Shown here: positions 42,432 to 45,465 of the stretch, one piece after another | How the letters are laid out: every line of letters begins with the position of its first letter | How positions within the stretch are numbered: the stretch's first letter is position 1 | Assembly (NCBI GenBank): GCA_947448685.1 | Contig: CANFOP010000006.1 | Coordinates: 1-45,465 of the forward strand | Direction: 5' to 3' | From: Chitinophagaceae bacterium | Lineage (GTDB): Bacteria; Bacteroidota; Bacteroidia; Chitinophagales; Chitinophagaceae | DNA length: 45,465 nucleotides | Notes under the pieces: model-generated | The model's database searches: none | What the model was told of the DNA's origin: nothing | What the model saw: the letters and a program-made list of their open reading frames with translations, nothing else | Translations under genes and position numbers: made by a program

Positions 42432-43023
42432 ATGCAAAAAGTAACATTTGACCATGCTTCTGAAAATAAATTTTCTAAAACAGTTGCCTATAGAATAGCC
42501 GACTATTTTACAGAAAAAAATATTTCAAGAAAAGCGAATTGGATTTTTGGTTTAAAAGTCATTTTATTCTTTTTCTTCACGGTTGGTTTGTATGTGGCAA
42601 TTATGACTTCCGAACATTATAATATACCATTGGCATTACTGTTTATTTTATTTGGATTATTCATTACAATGCTTGTTTTTTCTGTAGCACAAGATGCCTC
42701 CCACCATGCCATTTCAGACATAAAATGGGTGAATTAATTACTGCAATATGTTTGGGACATGGCTGGCATTTCCTCTTATTGTTGGAAATTGAAACACAAT
42801 CTATCACATCATAGTTTTACAAACATTCCAGGGAAAGATGGCGATATCGACCAAAGTAAACTGGTTATTCTACATCCTCACTCTCCAAAAATGTGGTTTC
42901 ATCGATACCAGCACCTTTATGAGAGGAAGTACTGGTGTTAGTTTTAAATTATTTTCATTGATATTTTTTTTTGCGACTTTTTTTATTTATTATTTGATTG
43001 ACTCAACACCGGTGCGGTCATAA
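42432..43023 (+). pseudogene. Decayed fatty-acid desaturase
   Basis: The N-terminal two-fifths of a membrane fatty-acid desaturase of the DesA/linoleoyl-CoA type. Residues 1-101 end at a TAA (42735-42737). The same frame continues as LLQYVWDMAGISSYCWKLK and HNLSHHSFTN, the second histidine box, to a stop at 42939-42941, so the first stop is an in-frame nonsense change. The first histidine box reads QDASHH where family members have HDASHH. A +1 shift near 42920 restores family-like residues (VLVLVLNYFH) before further stops. The third histidine box and C-terminus are missing. The right boundary is approximate. Confidence 0.82.
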
Positions 43024-43073
43024 TCCTAGCCAAAATCTTAATGCTTAAAAAAATTAAAGTCATAAAGACTAAT

Positions 43074-43078
43074 GGAGG
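43074..43078 (+). promoter_or_regulatory. Strong Shine-Dalgarno site
   Basis: GGAGG lies 4 nt before the ATG at 43083. Such sites are rare in this genome's other genes. It decides the start of the polymerase-like gene, which otherwise could begin 42 bp upstream. Confidence 0.6.
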
Positions 43079-43082
43079 AAGT

Positions 43083-44798
43083 ATGTCTAAAATAAATCAA
43101 AGTATGAAAATTATTGTACCGGTAGCTGTGGATGTAAATGAAATCTTAGCACCTCTAAATCTCACTAAAGCCAAGCATAAAAACCTGAAGAATAAAATCT
43201 ATTACTTTCTATCAAGAATTGTGACGCACAACGAAAATTATCATTTGTATCTATTAACCAATGGGTATATTAAAATCAGTTCAATTCAGATGAAATCTAT
43301 TTTGGGTAACAAATATTATTATCAGATAATTGATTTGTTGTCCAACCCTGGTGACCCAGTAATAGAAAGTGATGACTCATGGTACAACCCGCAATCAAAG
43401 GATTTGAAAGGGTATTGTAAGGGGTATCGACTAGCATCAAAATATAACACCGGAGAGGTCGTATTCAAAACCATATCAGAAGGATTTGATAAAAAAATCA
43501 AAAATAATAACAGCGGTAGAAATACTGAGCCAACCAAATTGGAAGGGTCACTTCATGGAACAGTAGATAAATGTGAAATCGAGAAACGATATGATTTTCT
43601 ATACAAACAATTTGAGCAGCACCAAATATCAATTGACTCAAGAGTTTATGATTACATCAGAAAATTTGGAAATCAATTACTGAACCGGGTAAAAGACAAC
43701 AACCCTTTTCAAACAAAAATAATCTTAAACACAATTGGTCGATGGTTATATCAAATAGATAAAATCAACACTGGTCAATTATGGTGTCAAGTGTCTGCAG
43801 ATAATCATAGATTAAACACTAATATCACTGGACTCAGAAAGGTACTAAGACCGTTTATAAAATGTGATGGTAAACCAATGGTTGAAGTTGATATAACTTC
43901 TTCACAACCATATATCCTTTCAACTTTAATGAATTATAAATTCTTTAATGAAACTACTAATGGTTATAATCTGCATACTATATATCCTGAATTGTATTAT
44001 GAAATGAATAGTAGTAAATCAAATTCAACAAATAATATTGATTCATTCAATTACTATTCATCAATATCAGGTAATACTAATTATTACTTTTCATCAGTAA
44101 GTGGTAGTGGTTCATTTATGTGGTGTGATTTTTTAACTAATGATGAATACGATAGTATTAGACGATACCAACAATCTTCTTTCAACACAGACTTTTATAA
44201 AGAAACCATAAAAATGTACTGCACCAAATTGAGTAAGCCTGTACCATTAGATTTGTCAATAGTAAGAGACGAGTTAAAGAAATCAATGATGTTCGTATTG
44301 TTCGATAATAACATGAACCATCGTTATAACAACTCAAATATTCGATTATTCAAAAGTACTTATCCTGGAGTAGATAAATGGATTTGTGAGATGCACAACA
44401 CAATCGGTAAAGAAAGATTTGCTTACCTACTTCAACGAACCGAGAGTTACTTGTTGCTAAATTCTGTGTGTCGTGATTTCATTAAGAAATTTCCATTGGC
44501 GCCAGTGTTCACCATTCATGATTCGATACTAACCTACCCTGAATATTCACCAGACCTCACCAGTTTGGTTTTAAAGAGAATGGAAGAAATAACAGGGGTA
44601 AGTGTAGGTGTAAAAAACAAACTTCACCAGATTGACCCGGAACCAACCATAAAGGATATCGACGATGAGTGGAGTAAAATTGAAAAAATTAATAATCAAA
44701 AAAAGTATCAAAAAAAATCCGGTGGTGTATTCAGTTCGAATATTGAAAGGGGTTCTGAATTTTTGAATTTTCTGCCAAAAATTTTAAAACACGCATAA
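43083..44798 (+). CDS. Mobile-element protein with family A polymerase-like motifs
   Basis: 571 aa from the SD-preceded ATG. The N-terminal 150 residues look like a winged-helix region (NGYIKISSIQMKSILGN). From about 235 the pattern recalls family A DNA polymerases: a primer-grip-like HRLNTNITGLRKVLRPFI, motif A VEVDITSSQPYIL with Asp270, and a motif B-like helix RDELKKSMMFVLF (395-407). Motif C-like FTIHDSIL has His479 and Asp480. About 45 residues rich in Asn, Ser and Tyr are inserted between A and B (about 302-346). No 3'-5' exonuclease was seen. It precedes a serine recombinase, so element replication or repair is inferred. Homology is distant and unproven. Confidence 0.5.
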   Translation: MSKINQSMKIIVPVAVDVNEILAPLNLTKAKHKNLKNKIYYFLSRIVTHNENYHLYLLTNGYIKISSIQMKSILGNKYYYQIIDLLSNPGDPVIESDDSWYNPQSKDLKGYCKGYRLASKYNTGEVVFKTISEGFDKKIKNNNSGRNTEPTKLEGSLHGTVDKCEIEKRYDFLYKQFEQHQISIDSRVYDYIRKFGNQLLNRVKDNNPFQTKIILNTIGRWLYQIDKINTGQLWCQVSADNHRLNTNITGLRKVLRPFIKCDGKPMVEVDITSSQPYILSTLMNYKFFNETTNGYNLHTIYPELYYEMNSSKSNSTNNIDSFNYYSSISGNTNYYFSSVSGSGSFMWCDFLTNDEYDSIRRYQQSSFNTDFYKETIKMYCTKLSKPVPLDLSIVRDELKKSMMFVLFDNNMNHRYNNSNIRLFKSTYPGVDKWICEMHNTIGKERFAYLLQRTESYLLLNSVCRDFIKKFPLAPVFTIHDSILTYPEYSPDLTSLVLKRMEEITGVSVGVKNKLHQIDPEPTIKDIDDEWSKIEKINNQKKYQKKSGGVFSSNIERGSEFLNFLPKILKHA

Positions 44799-45056
44799 CC
44801 CAAAAAGTCATCTTTCAGTACTTTTTTGCCAAAAATTTCTTGAACAACTCTGTTCTACTTAGTCATTTTTTATAGTATACCGGAGGCAAGGCGGGAGCCG
44901 GGGGAGTGATATGAACACCAATCCCATAATCAAGGGGGTGAATGGGGCAGGATATACATCAAAAAATCAAGTCGAAAAAATTAGTTAATGATTTGGTAGC
45001 ACACAAGATTTCGTATTGAGAATTTCAAAGTGTATATTTTTTAAAAATTATTTTTT
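44799..45056. other. Element gap with a G-rich stretch and a possible 25-aa ORF
   Basis: 44880-44960 is strikingly G-rich (GGAGG, GGCGGGAG, GGGGGAG, AAGGGGG, TGGGGC) against an AT-rich background. Within it an ORF of 25 codons (44911-44988, MNTNPIIKGVNGAGYTSK...) begins 4 nt after GGGGGAG. Coding is unproven. The stretch could equally be a structured RNA, a recombinase site or a regulatory leader. Confidence 0.35.
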
Positions 45057-45200
45057 ATGATTAACGAAACAGAAAGTATGAGTGTTCTAAACTCCGATGG
45101 TACAATTTTCAAAAAAGATGAAATGAAGCTTATCAGAGACCTTTTGGTTACTTTAGCCACGATTGAATATGAATCTAAACAACAATTTAATAACCAATAA
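45057..45200 (+). CDS. Small element-encoded protein, 47 aa
   Basis: Starts MINETESMSVLNSDGTIF and continues as one amphipathic helix (KKDEMKLIRDLLVTLATIEYESK) named here by its ends, then an Asn/Gln tail. No Shine-Dalgarno. It ends 11 bp before the serine recombinase start, so translation coupling is likely. It could be a recombination directionality factor or small regulator by position, but sequence gives no support for either. Too short for confident gene calling. Confidence 0.45.
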   Translation: MINETESMSVLNSDGTIFKKDEMKLIRDLLVTLATIEYESKQQFNNQ

Positions 45201-45211
45201 ATAAAAAAACA

Positions 45212-45465
45212 ATGAATGTTATAATTTACAAGCGCGTCTCGACAGACGACCAAGCAGACAGAGGATTTAGTCTTCAACACCAAGAAGACATGATGAGAAA
45301 ATGGTGTGAATTTAACAAACATACCATAGTCGGAATTTATACCGAAGACTACTCAGGTAAAACCTTTGACAGACCAGAGTGGAAGAAATTGATGGACTTC
45401 ATCAAGAAAAATAAGAAGTCCGTTGACCTTATACTATGTAATAGGTGGGACAGGTTCAGCAGAAA
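45212..45465 (+). CDS. Serine recombinase, N-terminal part (cut by the window edge)
   Basis: 84 codons visible, open to the right edge. The resolvase-type catalytic domain starts MNVIIYKRVSTDDQADRG, with catalytic Ser10 in YKRVSTDDQ and Arg8 before it. The later YTEDYSGKTFDRPEW and LILCNRWDRFSR segments match the conserved core, including the Arg pair in DRFSR. The large-serine-recombinase layout cannot be confirmed because the DNA-binding and zinc regions lie outside. It identifies the right end of the window as part of a site-specific mobile element. Confidence 0.9.
   Translation, partial: MNVIIYKRVSTDDQADRGFSLQHQEDMMRKWCEFNKHTIVGIYTEDYSGKTFDRPEWKKLMDFIKKNKKSVDLILCNRWDRFSR

Noticed and set aside
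42759-42941. Separate 60-aa gene
   Set aside because: It is the continuation of the desaturase in the same frame after an in-frame stop, so part of the pseudogene.
43041-43082. Upstream start for the polymerase-like gene
   Set aside because: The ATG at 43083 has a strong GGAGG 4 nt before it; the extra 14 residues are encoded across that site and add nothing family-like.
45041-45322. 93-aa minus-strand ORF
   Set aside because: It runs through the serine recombinase start and the 47-aa ORF on the plus strand; no family features.
1-45465. CRISPR array or rRNA operon
   Set aside because: No regularly spaced direct repeats and no rRNA signature were seen on either strand.

Overview
The window is a chromosomal segment from a member of the Bacteroidota, most like the Chitinophagaceae/Sphingobacteriales. 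The evidence is an AT-rich sequence, a type IX secretion (T9SS) sorting domain, a DUF4834-type protein, promoter elements of the Bacteroidota form (TTTG, about 20 nt, TAnnTTTG) and few Shine-Dalgarno sites. No species can be named from the sequence alone.

Layout. 1-1186 is the 5' part of a lipoprotein esterase with Ig-like repeats. It runs off the left edge. 1423-7561 (minus) is the translation/transcription cluster rimP-nusA-infB followed by a SurA-like periplasmic foldase. 7.7-9.2 kb holds a DUF4834 protein, a HAD phosphatase and a CAU-anticodon tRNA. A GIY-YIG nuclease ORF sits directly behind the tRNA, followed by a second copy of the tRNA 3' end, which looks like a small tRNA-targeting element. 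9.5-11.7 kb holds two secreted/lipoprotein genes (a dockerin-like protein and an alpha/beta hydrolase). 11.9-17.1 kb is a phenylacetate-degradation operon, paaABCD-mgtC-paaG-paaI-paaY, behind a promoter overlapped by an inverted-repeat operator. 17.1-29.8 kb is mostly housekeeping: obg, a lipid kinase, heme A synthase, rnhB, an EEP-family hydrolase, two tandem rhomboids (one apparently inactive), rlmD, a thioredoxin-like protein, a parvulin PPIase and recA. 30.3-36.0 kb carries a helical-repeat unknown, a T9SS-secreted protein, a small secreted protein and a polytopic membrane protein.

36.2-42.1 kb is an accessory region. It holds an AlkD-like glycosylase, a small unknown, a WYL-domain regulator, a beta-repeat secreted protein, and two converging units of unknown genes, one of which encodes an Apea-like HEPN protein. 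Three transcription units here (starting near 37031, 39003 and 42097) share one promoter design: a 17-bp palindrome close to CCTCCAATAGTTGGAGG, exactly 10 nt, then a TAnnTTT-like -7 box. I read this as an unrecognised small regulon, possibly run by the WYL protein encoded inside it.

42.4-45.5 kb is a decayed fatty-acid desaturase followed by what looks like the end of a mobile element. The element has a large protein with motifs resembling the A, B and C motifs of family A DNA polymerases, a 47-aa ORF, and the N-terminus of a serine recombinase cut by the right edge. No rRNA, CRISPR array or classical IS transposase was seen.
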